Below, in pieces: positions 46,987 to 55,692 of a stretch of DNA of 64,000 nt (position 1 is the stretch's first letter; every line of letters begins with the position of its first letter). Made by a program: the position numbers and the translations under genes. The notes below the pieces were generated by a model. That model searched no databases. It saw only the letters and a program-made list of their open reading frames with translations, and had not been told where the DNA came from. The stretch spans positions 167,390-231,389 of the forward strand of contig JAHDEG010000006.1 in the NCBI GenBank assembly GCA_020628935.1, given 5' to 3'. Source of the DNA: Flavobacteriales bacterium (GTDB taxonomy: Bacteria; Bacteroidota; Bacteroidia; Flavobacteriales_G; JALEGO01).

Positions 46987-48843
46987 ATGAACTACCTATC
47001 AGTTGAAGATATCTCCAAAAGTTTTGGAATTAAAGAACTTTTTAATAATATTTCCTTAGGCCTTAATAAAGGAGAAAAGGTTGGTTTAATTGCCAAAAAC
47101 GGGGCAGGTAAATCTACTCTTTTGCGAATTTTGGCAGGTGATGAAACTCCTGATTCAGGAAGAGTTGTATTTAGAAACGACATTAAGGTTGGTTACCTAG
47201 CACAAAAGCACAGCTTCGATGAAAACAAATCGATTAAAGAGATTATTTATGAGAGTGATAACCCTAGTCTTAAAACTGTTGTTAATTATGAAAAGTGCAT
47301 ACAAGAAGGTGGAGACAATTTAGATGAGCTTATTGAGCAAATGAATGTTTTAAATGCTTGGGATTTTGAAGCTTTCATTGCTAAAATAGTTGATAACTTA
47401 AAAATATCTGATACTAGTCAATTAATTGGTAGTCTTTCTGGTGGACAAGAAAAACGAGTTGCTTTAGCTAAATTACTTATTGATTCGCCAGATTTTTTAT
47501 TGCTTGATGAGCCTACTAACCATCTTGATTTAGAAATTATAGAGTGGTTAGAAGATTATTTTCAAAAAGTAAATTCTACCATTTTAATGGTTACACATGA
47601 TAGATATTTTCTTGAAAATGTTTGTGATGTTATTTTTGAGCTAGATCAAAAACAGCTGTTTAGGTACGAGGGAAACTACTCCTATTTCGTAGATAAAAAA
47701 TCACAGAGAGAAGAAGAAGATTTAAGTACCATACACAAAGCTAAAAACTTAATGCGCAAAGAGCTTGAGTGGATGCGTAGAATGCCAAAAGCAAGGGGTA
47801 CAAAATCAAAAGCCCGTATTGATTCTTTTTATGATTTAAAATCAGTTGCAACCAAAAAAATTAAAAAAGATAATTTAAACCTTGATTTACAAATGACTAG
47901 GCTTGGTACAAAAATTGTCGAGCTACATAAAGTTTCCAAATCCTTTAATGAAAAGCACATTCTATCAAATTTTAGTTACAATTTTCAAAGGCAAGAAAAA
48001 CTTGGTATTGTAGGTAAAAACGGTACCGGTAAGTCTACTTTTTTAAATATAATAACTGATCAATTGTCTCCTGACTCTGGTAAGGTTGTAGTGGGTGAGA
48101 CCATAAAGTTTGGTTACTATAAACAAGAAGGGATAAAACTTAAAGATGATAAACGAGTTATTGATGTTGTTAAGGATATTGCTGAACATATTCCGCTAGA
48201 AAATGGTAAGACCCTCCCTGCAAGCCAGTTTTTAGAGCGGTTTAATTTTCCATCTGAATTACATTATCAGTTTGTTTCTAAACTAAGTGGAGGTGAAAAA
48301 AGGCGGCTATTTTTATTAACTGTACTTATTGAAAACCCTAATTTTTTAATATTAGATGAACCTACAAACGATTTAGATGTATTTACCATGAATGTTTTGG
48401 AAGAATACTTACAAAACTTTAAAGGTTGCTTAATCGTTGTTTCTCACGATAGGTATTTCATGGATAAAATTGTTGATCATCTATTCGTTTTTGAGGGAAA
48501 TGCTCAAATCAATGATATTAACGGAAATTACTCTACGTGGTACTTAGCTAATAAAAATAAAACTGAACTCCCTAAAAAAGCTAAGGCTGCCTCTACTGAG
48601 GTTGTAAAAGACGTTGAGGAAAAAGATAAAAAGAAGCTTTCTTTTAATGAAAATAGAGAGTATGGTCAGTTAGATGCTGAAATACCTAGGCTTGAAAAAA
48701 AGAAGGTAGATCTAGAGAAGAAATTATCCACCGAAAATTTAAGTGTTGAAGATTTAACAAGTATTTCAATACAATTAGAAGCCCTAATTACTGAAATAGA
48801 TACCAAAACAGACCGCTGGTTGTATTTATCTGAGTTTGTTTAA
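46987..48843 (+). CDS. ABC-F family ATPase (Uup/EttA-like)
   Basis: This 618-residue soluble protein has two ABC domains and no membrane helix, as in ribosome-acting ABC-F proteins. Walker A motifs are KNGAGKSTLL (about 38-47) and GKNGTGKSTFL; signatures are LSGGQEKRVAL and LSGGEKRRLFL; Walker B are LLLDEPTNHLDL and LILDEPTNDLDV. The inter-domain linker and the C-terminal coiled coil (rich in K, E and L) suggest the Uup type. ABC-F proteins relieve stalled translation. It ends about 40 bp before a bidirectional terminator. Confidence 0.92.
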   Translation: MNYLSVEDISKSFGIKELFNNISLGLNKGEKVGLIAKNGAGKSTLLRILAGDETPDSGRVVFRNDIKVGYLAQKHSFDENKSIKEIIYESDNPSLKTVVNYEKCIQEGGDNLDELIEQMNVLNAWDFEAFIAKIVDNLKISDTSQLIGSLSGGQEKRVALAKLLIDSPDFLLLDEPTNHLDLEIIEWLEDYFQKVNSTILMVTHDRYFLENVCDVIFELDQKQLFRYEGNYSYFVDKKSQREEEDLSTIHKAKNLMRKELEWMRRMPKARGTKSKARIDSFYDLKSVATKKIKKDNLNLDLQMTRLGTKIVELHKVSKSFNEKHILSNFSYNFQRQEKLGIVGKNGTGKSTFLNIITDQLSPDSGKVVVGETIKFGYYKQEGIKLKDDKRVIDVVKDIAEHIPLENGKTLPASQFLERFNFPSELHYQFVSKLSGGEKRRLFLLTVLIENPNFLILDEPTNDLDVFTMNVLEEYLQNFKGCLIVVSHDRYFMDKIVDHLFVFEGNAQINDINGNYSTWYLANKNKTELPKKAKAASTEVVKDVEEKDKKKLSFNENREYGQLDAEIPRLEKKKVDLEKKLSTENLSVEDLTSISIQLEALITEIDTKTDRWLYLSEFV

Positions 48844-48884
48844 GGTTTCTTTGGTTTGTTAACGGATGACTTTGTAATGGCTCT

Positions 48885-48921
48885 AAACCTAATAACAACT
48901 ATAAGTTGTTTTTAGGTTTTT
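48885..48921. terminator. Bidirectional terminator
   Basis: Nested arms AAACCTAA/TTAGGTTT and AACAACT/AGTTGTT around ATA form one long hairpin, with T runs on both strands. It serves the ABC-F gene on the plus strand, and the stop codon of the convergent YdjM-like gene lies inside it. Confidence 0.8.
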
Positions 48922-49448
48922 GAAGTTAATGCGATGCCTCTTATTATAATAACGAATAGTAATGCGGGTATTACTACCCAATATACTTCGCTAAGTATAA
49001 CTTTTAGCCCCCACTCACTAAAAAAACGTTCAACTCCAATAGGCGAGACCTTTATAGGTCTCCAGGGTAAAAAGTAACGATTGTTATTAAATGGAGAAAA
49101 AAAGGCCACACCCCTTCCTCCCGAAGTCATAGCATCTAATACTCCATGCGAAATAGTACAAATTGTTAAGTATATAAAAGAGGTTACTTTACTCCTAATA
49201 CCTGCCTTAAAGTAAAAAATGAAGGTAAGCACAAGAGAAATACCAATTGCAAAAACGATTGAGTGAGAAAAGCCCCTATGACCCCAGAAAGAAGTATATT
49301 CTACACCGTATTTAAATCCTATTACGTCAGCATCGGGTAGTATAGTACAAATAATACCTAACACTAAAGTCTTTAGACTTTTAATGTTTTTAAATAAGCT
49401 TCTTTTCAATGCTATAGCAGCAACTGCATGTCCGAAAGTCGAAGCCAT
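48912..49448 (-). CDS. Membrane-bound metal-dependent hydrolase (YdjM/DUF457-like)
   Basis: This 178-residue protein has about four hydrophobic helices and the histidine marks of the YdjM/LexA-regulated inner-membrane hydrolase group: FGHAVAAIALKRS near the N-terminus, PDADVIGF, GHRGFSHSIVFAIG and ISHGVLDAMTSGGRG. The His and Asp residues suggest a metal site at the membrane. In Proteobacteria the relative is SOS-controlled; no LexA box was identified here. It lies downstream of the RNase gene and may share its transcript. Substrate unknown. Confidence 0.82.
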   Translation of the reverse strand: MASTFGHAVAAIALKRSLFKNIKSLKTLVLGIICTILPDADVIGFKYGVEYTSFWGHRGFSHSIVFAIGISLVLTFIFYFKAGIRSKVTSFIYLTICTISHGVLDAMTSGGRGVAFFSPFNNNRYFLPWRPIKVSPIGVERFFSEWGLKVILSEVYWVVIPALLFVIIIRGIALTSKT

Positions 49449-49478
49449 AATTAATAAAATATATTTTCTGTTTGGTTA

Positions 49479-51047
49479 CTAATATTCAATTAAAGTTCCT
49501 TTTTCATCTAAAAAGTAAAACTCTAAAAGCTCATTTGCTTCAGAGGAATTGACGGTGAATTTTTTACCCAACTGCTTTTCCCATTTCTTTTTTAAAGAGG
49601 TCGAAAACCATAACATACCTTCGGGTTTGTTTATGTACGCTTCTACAAACGGGTGAACCATTATGCAAAGGTTTTTTGTGTTTGGTTTGCTTAATACCTT
49701 CTTAAGATCTGTAAAAATTTTATCTGTAGCTACTAAGCTAGTTTCTATGCGTCCACCACCACCGCAAGAAGGACATTCTTCGGTAGTATCAATATTCATA
49801 ACAGGTCTTACACGTTCACGGGTAATTTGCATTAAGCCAAACTTACTTAATGGTAAACAGCTATGCTTAACTTTTTCTTCATCAAGCAATGATTTCATTT
49901 TATTATAAAGCTCTTTTCTGTTTTTTTCAAGTTTTAAATCTATAAAATCAACAACAATAATTCCGCCCATATCTCTCAACCGAAGTTGTCTTGCAACCTC
50001 CTCTGCCGACTCCATATTTACGGCCATTGCATTTGTTTCCTGATCTTCTTTTTTTCTAGACACTGAGCCGCTATTCACATCAATTACATGTAATGCCTCT
50101 GTATGTTCAATAACCAAATAAGCACTACTTTTCATTATGACCGTTTTACCAAACGATTTTTTTAGCTGACCCTCAATTCCGTATTTGTCAAATATTGGAA
50201 CTTGGCCATCATAGTGTTCAACTATTTTTTCTTTATCTGGTGCGATTTGTTTTACGTATGCTTTCAGCTCTTCGGCCATTTCTTTATCGTTTAGAATAAT
50301 TTCTTTAAATGAGGAGTTAAGCATGTCTCTGAGATAGGCAGAAGCCTTACTCATTTCTCCGATTATTTTTTGACCGTACTTTGCTTTTTTAATATTGTAG
50401 AAACAGTCGTTCCATTTATTCACTAAGTCCTTTAAATCTGCATCTACTTCTGCAGCGGTAATATCTTCAGCTACAGTTCTAACTATAATACCAAAGTTTT
50501 TAGGGCGTAAGCTTTTAAGCAAGCGAAGCAGTCTTTCCTTTTCAGCTTTGTTTTTAATTCTTGAAGAAACCGAAACTCTGTTTGAGAAAGGAACCAAAAC
50601 AAGATACCTCCCTGCAAAAGTTATTTCAGCAGTAATTCTAGCACCCTTGGTTGAAATTGGTTCTTTGGATATTTGAACCAACATGCGTTGATCTTTGGTG
50701 AGACAGTCCATTATTTTACCAATCTTGTCGGTGTCTTCTTCATTTTTAAAATTACTGATGTTTGGTGAAGTAATTTTGTTACTTAACACTCCATCAACAA
50801 ATTTCAAATATGATTTTATCTGAGGTCCAAGATCTTGGTAATGCAAAAAGCCGTCTTTTCCGTATCCAATGTCTACGAATGCTGCATTAATTCCAGGCGA
50901 AAATTTTCTAACTCTACCTAGGTAAACATCACCTACAGCATAGTTTAAATCTTCATTTTCGGTATGAAATTCAATTAGCTTTGAGTCTTTTAACAAAGCA
51001 ATATCTACGCCCTCCTCTTTATTATCAATTATAAGAGAATTGGCCAT
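49479..51047 (-). CDS. rng: Ribonuclease G/E family endoribonuclease
   Basis: This 522-residue protein matches RNase G/E (CafA). An N-terminal S1-like domain holds AVGDVYLGRVRKFSPGINAAFV and GYGKDGFLHYQDLG (about 35-75). The catalytic metal aspartates lie in HVIDVNSGSVSRK (about 320) and IIVVDFIDLKLEKN (about 365), and the Zn-link CPSCGGGGRIETS (about 425) is intact. The E. coli RNase E-like C-terminal scaffold is missing, as is normal for the G form. It follows the basic peptide gene, with a perfect hairpin in the 64-bp leader. Confidence 0.95.
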   Translation of the reverse strand: MANSLIIDNKEEGVDIALLKDSKLIEFHTENEDLNYAVGDVYLGRVRKFSPGINAAFVDIGYGKDGFLHYQDLGPQIKSYLKFVDGVLSNKITSPNISNFKNEEDTDKIGKIMDCLTKDQRMLVQISKEPISTKGARITAEITFAGRYLVLVPFSNRVSVSSRIKNKAEKERLLRLLKSLRPKNFGIIVRTVAEDITAAEVDADLKDLVNKWNDCFYNIKKAKYGQKIIGEMSKASAYLRDMLNSSFKEIILNDKEMAEELKAYVKQIAPDKEKIVEHYDGQVPIFDKYGIEGQLKKSFGKTVIMKSSAYLVIEHTEALHVIDVNSGSVSRKKEDQETNAMAVNMESAEEVARQLRLRDMGGIIVVDFIDLKLEKNRKELYNKMKSLLDEEKVKHSCLPLSKFGLMQITRERVRPVMNIDTTEECPSCGGGGRIETSLVATDKIFTDLKKVLSKPNTKNLCIMVHPFVEAYINKPEGMLWFSTSLKKKWEKQLGKKFTVNSSEANELLEFYFLDEKGTLIEY

Positions 51048-51060
51048 AATATTTCAGGCA

Positions 51061-51079
51061 AACAGTAAAAGTTACTGTT
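51061..51079. repeat. Hairpin in the leader of the RNase G/E gene
   Basis: AACAGTAA-AAG-TTACTGTT is a perfect 8-bp stem 13 bp before the RNase start (minus strand). The minus-strand sequence after it has no T run, so it is not a standard terminator. It could be an RNase target for autoregulation, by analogy with the rne leader, or may delimit the small upstream gene. Confidence 0.5.
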
Positions 51080-51111
51080 CGTATTTTAAAGAAGTTAGAT
51101 TAAAAAAAGAA

Positions 51112-51204
51112 TTATTTTTTCTTCTTGTGACGGTTTTTTCTTAATCTTTTTTTACGCTTGTGAGTTGACATCTTATGTCTTTTTCTTTTTTTACCGCTTG
51201 GCAT
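51112..51204 (-). CDS. AURKAIP1/COX24 domain-like basic peptide
   Basis: A 30-residue, strongly basic peptide starts MPSGKKRKRHKMSTHKRKKR and ends in NRHKKKK. It resembles the bacterial members of the AURKAIP1/COX24 domain family, which in mitochondria corresponds to small-subunit protein mS38. The gene is too short for usual length cut-offs but is open, has a clean ATG and stop, and has a composition typical of ribosomal proteins. It sits between the TPR gene (5 bp upstream) and the RNase gene, so a ribosome link is plausible but inferred. Confidence 0.8.
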   Translation of the reverse strand: MPSGKKRKRHKMSTHKRKKRLRKNRHKKKK

Positions 51205-51209
51205 AATTT

Positions 51210-51695
51210 TTAATTTTTTATTGTTAGTAAATCAATTTTTTCTAAAACTTGTTTCTTAAGAGCTTCATCATTTGATAAGCTCTTAAATTTTTTATAATAG
51301 CTGAGAGCATTTACTGTATCTAGTTTTTGCTCAAAAATTCCTGCTAAATAATATACCACATCTGACCTAGTCGAGTCTAAATTTTCAATCTGTTTAAATC
51401 TTCCAATGGCCTTATCTAATTGGCCAGATTGAATAGAGAAAAAACCTAATTGATACAAGGCTTCAATATTCGTAGGATCTTTTTCAGCTATCTCCCTTAA
51501 CATCAAAATTCCTTCCATAGGTTTGCCACCTGATTTTATAAGCTCTAAAGCTTTTTCAATACTTGTTTCAACATTCTCTTCAGGTTGTTCAGCCTCACTT
51601 ATTTTATCAATAGTTGGTTGGTGTGGCACAAAATATAAAAGAACGGTCAAAATAATTCCAATTGTCAATACGATAATAGGAATGCGAAGTTTCAT
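51210..51695 (-). CDS. TPR-repeat membrane-anchored protein
   Basis: The 161-residue protein has a single N-terminal membrane helix (about 5-24, IIVLTIGIILTVLLYFVP), a short acidic stretch and about three TPR-like helix pairs, for example PTNIEALYQLGFFSIQSGQ and VVYYLAGIFEQKLDTVNALS. It is probably a periplasmic-facing scaffold. It lies 8 bp from the HU gene and 5 bp from the basic peptide gene, in the order HU, TPR, basic peptide, RNase. No specific partner is known. Confidence 0.78.
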   Translation of the reverse strand: MKLRIPIIVLTIGIILTVLLYFVPHQPTIDKISEAEQPEENVETSIEKALELIKSGGKPMEGILMLREIAEKDPTNIEALYQLGFFSIQSGQLDKAIGRFKQIENLDSTRSDVVYYLAGIFEQKLDTVNALSYYKKFKSLSNDEALKKQVLEKIDLLTIKN

Positions 51696-51703
51696 AAAAA
51701 CGA

Positions 51704-51994
51704 TTATTTAACCTTTACTTTTTTCTTAATCTTATCAGAAAAAGTTTTTGCTGGCTTAAAGGCTGGGATATTATGTGCAGGTATTTGAATACTTTTATTT
51801 TTAGAAATATTTCTTCCTGTTTTTGCAGCCCGTGTTTTTATTATAAAACTTCCAAAACCTCTTAAATAAACATTTTTATCATTTTCTAAAGATGTTTTGA
51901 TTGTATTCATAAATGCTTCAACAGTTGCTAATACGGTTGTTTTTTCAATGCCGGTTTTATCTGCTATTTGAGTTACAACTTCTGCTTTTGTCAT
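51704..51994 (-). CDS. HU family DNA-binding protein
   Basis: This 96-residue protein matches HU/IHF: TKAEVVTQIADKTGIEK at the N-terminus, a conserved NVYLRGFGSFIIKTR core and RNISKNKSIQIPAHNIPAFKP, which contains the DNA-binding arm with the intercalating proline. It bends and coats DNA. Its own promoter probably lies at 52017-52024. It heads the minus-strand unit with the TPR, basic peptide and RNase genes. HU and IHF subunits cannot be told apart safely. Confidence 0.93.
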   Translation of the reverse strand: MTKAEVVTQIADKTGIEKTTVLATVEAFMNTIKTSLENDKNVYLRGFGSFIIKTRAAKTGRNISKNKSIQIPAHNIPAFKPAKTFSDKIKKKVKVK

Positions 51995-52016
51995 TTGTTA
52001 CAGTTTATGAAGGGTG

Positions 52017-52024
52017 CAAATATA
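52017..52024 (-). promoter_or_regulatory. Candidate -7 promoter box for the HU operon
   Basis: On the minus strand TATATTTG fits the Bacteroidota TAnnTTTG consensus, 22 bp before the HU start. A TTG pair lies closer than the normal -33 spacing, so only the -7 box is well supported. Confidence 0.4.
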
Positions 52025-52167
52025 ATAAATTATCAACAAGAATAGCTATGTTTTCAACAATCAAGTTAAATGCTACGGAAAACAGACCTTAATCTTTTTT
52101 AGGGTACGAAGAAACAAATTTAATAATACCTTTGAAATACCAAAAAACACTCAAAATTTATTTTGAA

Positions 52168-53463
52168 ATGAAAAATCGCAAACAATCTGAAATTCTTTTC
52201 TCAAAAGCAAAGCAACTTATGCCAGCTGGTGTTAACTCTCCAGTTCGTGCATTTAGGTCTGTGGGAGGAGCTCCAATTTTCATGAAAAAAGGAAAAGGAT
52301 CTCATGTAATAGACGAGGACGATAATGAATATATAGATTATTGTTGCTCATGGGGGCCATTAATTTTAGGCCATGCAAACGATAATATTGTTGATGCTGT
52401 AACAGAAGTAGTTTCTAACGGCACCACTTTTGGAACGCCTACTCGTCAAGAGAACGACTTAGCCGAATTAGTAATTGACAATCACAAATATATTGAACAA
52501 ATCCGCTTCGTAAGTTCAGGAACTGAAGCTGCTATGTCTGCAATTAGACTAGCTAGAGGCATTACTGGGCGAGAAAAGATTATTAAATTTGAAGGTTGTT
52601 ATCATGGTCATGTAGACTCTTTGTTAGTAAACGCAGGCTCCGGATTAGCTACTTTTGGCACAGCTTCTTCAGCGGGTATTCCAGATTCTTTTGTAAAAGA
52701 AACGATTGTTTTGCCACTTAATGATGCAAACGCAGTTAAGTTAGCTTTAGAAAAGTATAAAAACGAAATTGCTTGTATTGCCATAGAGCCAATACCCGCT
52801 AATAACGGATTGTTAATACAAGGTAAATCGTTTTTACAGTTCTTAAGAGATATTTGTGATGAGTATGGGGTCTTATTATTTTTTGATGAGGTAATTTCAG
52901 GGTTTAGAGTTGGCTTTGGAGGAGCTTCTATGCATTATGATATTCGACCAGATCTTATAGCTTTTGGGAAAGTCATTGGAGGGGGATTACCTGTTGGAGC
53001 ATTTGCATCTACAAGCAAAAACATGGCAAATCTTTCACCTGATGGTTCCGTGTATCAAGCTGGTACACTTTCTGGCAATCCTGTTGCGATGGCAGCTGGC
53101 TATGCCCAGCTCAAACAGTGTTTGAAGCCTGGGTTTTATGAAGAGCTAAATAAGAAAACAGAATATTTGGTTACTTCCGTTTTAAATTACGCCAAAGAAA
53201 AAAAGTATAACTTTTATATGTACCATGTTGGTTCAATATATTGGTTAAACTTTTTATCAAATAATGTAACTAGGGTAGCTTCAGAAATAAAAAAAGATAG
53301 TAGCAGCTATTTCAAAACATTTTTTCACCATGCAATTAATAATGGCGTTTATTTAGCTCCCTCTAAGTACGAGGTTGGCTTTGTATCTGCTGCTCACACT
53401 TACGAAGACCTTGACATAACTATTAAAGTATTTAGAGAGTGTTTAGATGCTGCATATGCTTAA
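52168..53463 (+). CDS. hemL: Glutamate-1-semialdehyde 2,1-aminomutase
   Basis: HemL is a PLP enzyme that makes 5-aminolevulinate for tetrapyrroles. The start is the ATG giving MKNRKQSEILFSKAKQLMPA, not the TTG 36 bp upstream, since this is where the family begins. VNSPVRAFRSVGG, FVSSGTEAAMSAIRLARG, YHGHVDSLLV and LLFFDEVISGFRVG are present, and the PLP lysine is in AFGKVIGGGLPVGAF (about residue 268). Length about 431 is normal. It converges on the aminopeptidase gene with a 7-bp gap. Confidence 0.97.
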   Translation: MKNRKQSEILFSKAKQLMPAGVNSPVRAFRSVGGAPIFMKKGKGSHVIDEDDNEYIDYCCSWGPLILGHANDNIVDAVTEVVSNGTTFGTPTRQENDLAELVIDNHKYIEQIRFVSSGTEAAMSAIRLARGITGREKIIKFEGCYHGHVDSLLVNAGSGLATFGTASSAGIPDSFVKETIVLPLNDANAVKLALEKYKNEIACIAIEPIPANNGLLIQGKSFLQFLRDICDEYGVLLFFDEVISGFRVGFGGASMHYDIRPDLIAFGKVIGGGLPVGAFASTSKNMANLSPDGSVYQAGTLSGNPVAMAAGYAQLKQCLKPGFYEELNKKTEYLVTSVLNYAKEKKYNFYMYHVGSIYWLNFLSNNVTRVASEIKKDSSSYFKTFFHHAINNGVYLAPSKYEVGFVSAAHTYEDLDITIKVFRECLDAAYA

Positions 53464-53470
53464 TATGGTC

Positions 53471-54760
53471 TCAGTTCATAAAGTCTTCAATCTCTTCTAT
53501 TTCTATTGGAATTGATTTCATAAGATTAAAAGGTTCGCCTTGTTGCTGAACAACAACATCATCTTCAAGGCGAATACCCAAGCCTTGCTCCATTATATAA
53601 ATACCGGGTTCAACTGTAAAAGCCATGTTTGCTTTTATAGGCTCATCCCAGTTTCCTAAATCGTGTGTATCCAAACCAATAAAGTGAGATGTACCGTGCA
53701 TAAAGTATTTTTTATATGCAGGTTTTTCTTTACTTTGATTTTTAATATCTACTTTATCTAGTAACCCCAGGTTTAATAGTTGGCTTTGCATTACTTCACC
53801 AACTTCTTTATGATATTCTTTCAATAATGTACCCGGCACAAGCAATTTAGTAGCTTCTTTTTTAACATGTAAGACGGCATTATACACTTTTTTCTGAAAA
53901 TCAGAGAACCTGCCGTTTACAGGAACCGATCTTGTTAAATCTGAACAGTAATTTGCATACTCCGCCCCAAAATCCATTAACATAATATCACCATTTTTAC
54001 AGGGCATGTTATTTTCAATGTAATGTAAGACACAGGCATTTTTACCAGAGGCGATTATAGGTGTATATGCAAATCCTTTACTTCTATTCCTTAAAAATTC
54101 ATGCATTAGCTCTGCCTCTACCTCATATTCCATTACTCCTGGCTTAATGAAAGGCAATATTCTTTTAAGTCCTTTTTCAGTTATGTTACAGGCTGTTTGC
54201 ATTAACTCTATTTCAATAGGCTGTTTTATTGCTCTTAGCTCATGCATATAAGGGGCACTTTTTTTGTATGTATGGGAAGGATATTCTGTCTTACACCATT
54301 CAATAAATCTATCCTCTCTGGTTTGCATTTCGGTATTTGCCCTTGAGTGCTCATTAGTGTTTATGTACACGTTTGCTACATCATTCATTAATTCACCAAA
54401 TACTTGCTCAAACTCGCTTAACCAATAAACTGTTTTAATTCCTGAAGTTTCAAAGGCCTTTACTTTAGTTAGTTTTTCTCCTTCCCAAATAGCTATTAGC
54501 TCAGAAGTTTCTTTCAAAAACAAAATTTCTCTATGTTTATTATCTGGTGCGTCAGGATAAATAACTAAAATACTTTCTTCTTGATCTACTCCACTCAAAT
54601 AAAAAATATCTCTGTGCTGTACAAACGGAAGAGTACTATCTGCACTGGTTGAAAAAATATCATTAGAATTAAAAACAGCAAGACTATTTTTATCTAATTT
54701 TTCACTGAAATTTTTTCGGTTTTCAACAAATAACTTTGAGTCTATAGGTAGGTACTTCAT
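53471..54760 (-). CDS. pepP: Aminopeptidase P family metallopeptidase
   Basis: This 429-residue enzyme removes N-terminal residues before proline. The M24 metal ligands are all visible: DFGAEYANYCSDLTRSVP (two Asp), HGTSHFIGLDTHDLG (His), TVEPGIYI (Glu) and GLGIRLEDDVVV (Glu). The N-terminal domain has the fold typical for AMP-type proteins (FVQHRDIFYLSGVDQEES). It precedes kdsA in position by 11 bp on the same strand, which likely makes an operon. Confidence 0.93.
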   Translation of the reverse strand: MKYLPIDSKLFVENRKNFSEKLDKNSLAVFNSNDIFSTSADSTLPFVQHRDIFYLSGVDQEESILVIYPDAPDNKHREILFLKETSELIAIWEGEKLTKVKAFETSGIKTVYWLSEFEQVFGELMNDVANVYINTNEHSRANTEMQTREDRFIEWCKTEYPSHTYKKSAPYMHELRAIKQPIEIELMQTACNITEKGLKRILPFIKPGVMEYEVEAELMHEFLRNRSKGFAYTPIIASGKNACVLHYIENNMPCKNGDIMLMDFGAEYANYCSDLTRSVPVNGRFSDFQKKVYNAVLHVKKEATKLLVPGTLLKEYHKEVGEVMQSQLLNLGLLDKVDIKNQSKEKPAYKKYFMHGTSHFIGLDTHDLGNWDEPIKANMAFTVEPGIYIMEQGLGIRLEDDVVVQQQGEPFNLMKSIPIEIEEIEDFMN

Positions 54761-54771
54761 TTATTGGGCTT

Positions 54772-55584
54772 TTATAATGCTTGTTTTAAGCGAACTAGTT
54801 TCACGAGTAAATTTTCTAACTGGTTTAATGGCAGCATGTTTGCGCCATCTGAAAGTGCTGTTGATGGATCTGGATGCGTTTCTATAAACAATCCATTAAC
54901 CCCAGCAGCAACACCTGCTTTTGCTATTGTTTCAATTAGTTCAGGTTTTCCTCCAGTAACACCGCTTGACTGATTTGGTTGTTGTAATGAATGTGTTATG
55001 TCTAAAACGGCCGGATAGCCTGTTTTTTTTAATGTAGGAATATTTCTAAAATCCACCACTAGATCTTGATAACCAAAAGTAGTGCCTCTTTCCATTAACA
55101 TAATTTGTTTGTTACCAGTTGATGCTACTTTTTCGGCAGCAAAGGCCATACTTTCAGCAGACACAAATTGTCCTTTTTTAACAGTTACCATTTTTCCTGT
55201 TTTACCAGCAGCTAGCAACAAATCGGTCTGTCTACATAAGAAAGCAGGTATTTGAAGCATATCTACATATTCAGCCGCCATTTCAGCTTCGTTTGGTAAA
55301 TGTATATCTGTAACTACATTAACTTTAAATTGTTGTTTTACATTTTTTAAAATGGTGAGTGCCTTTTGATCTCCAATACCCGAAAATGAATTTAAACTTG
55401 TTCTATTAGCTTTCCTATAAGAGGCTTTAAACACAAAAGGAATAGCTAGTTTATCGCAAATAGTTTTAATTTTTTCGGCTGTTTTAAACGTTATTTCTTC
55501 ATTTTCAACAGCACAAGGCCCCGCAATTAAAAAAAAATTATTGCTGCTTACTAATTTTTTATAAGACTCTAAGTGATTGTTCAT
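54772..55584 (-). CDS. kdsA: 3-deoxy-8-phosphooctulonate synthase
   Basis: KdsA joins phosphoenolpyruvate and arabinose 5-phosphate to make Kdo-8-phosphate for lipid A/LPS. The start is set at the ATG giving MNNHLESYKKLV; the upstream extension is not family-like. FLIAGPCAVENEE, FKASYRKANRTS, VVTDIHLPNEAEMAAEYVDM, LQIPAFLCRQTDLL and IETHPDPSTALSDGANMLP are diagnostic. Length about 270 is normal. A short gap of 108 bp separates it from the huge PKD protein gene. Confidence 0.96.
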   Translation of the reverse strand: MNNHLESYKKLVSSNNFFLIAGPCAVENEEITFKTAEKIKTICDKLAIPFVFKASYRKANRTSLNSFSGIGDQKALTILKNVKQQFKVNVVTDIHLPNEAEMAAEYVDMLQIPAFLCRQTDLLLAAGKTGKMVTVKKGQFVSAESMAFAAEKVASTGNKQIMLMERGTTFGYQDLVVDFRNIPTLKKTGYPAVLDITHSLQQPNQSSGVTGGKPELIETIAKAGVAAGVNGLFIETHPDPSTALSDGANMLPLNQLENLLVKLVRLKQAL

Positions 55585-55692
55585 AGTGTTAATTGCTAGG
55601 CAACGAAAATAACAAAACAACTACCAGCAGGCAAGTGAGTATGGTGATATAAATAAACTTATGTTTCTTTGTAGGAGCAAAAAAACAGTTTG

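Noticed and set aside
55585..55692. A short minus-strand frame with a hydrophobic segment (HKFIYITILTCLLVVVLLF) between the PKD gene and kdsA
   Set aside because: It looks like a single-helix membrane peptide, but no ATG, GTG or TTG precedes the helix, and the frame is only about 35 codons. It could be an accident of AT-rich sequence, so it was not annotated.
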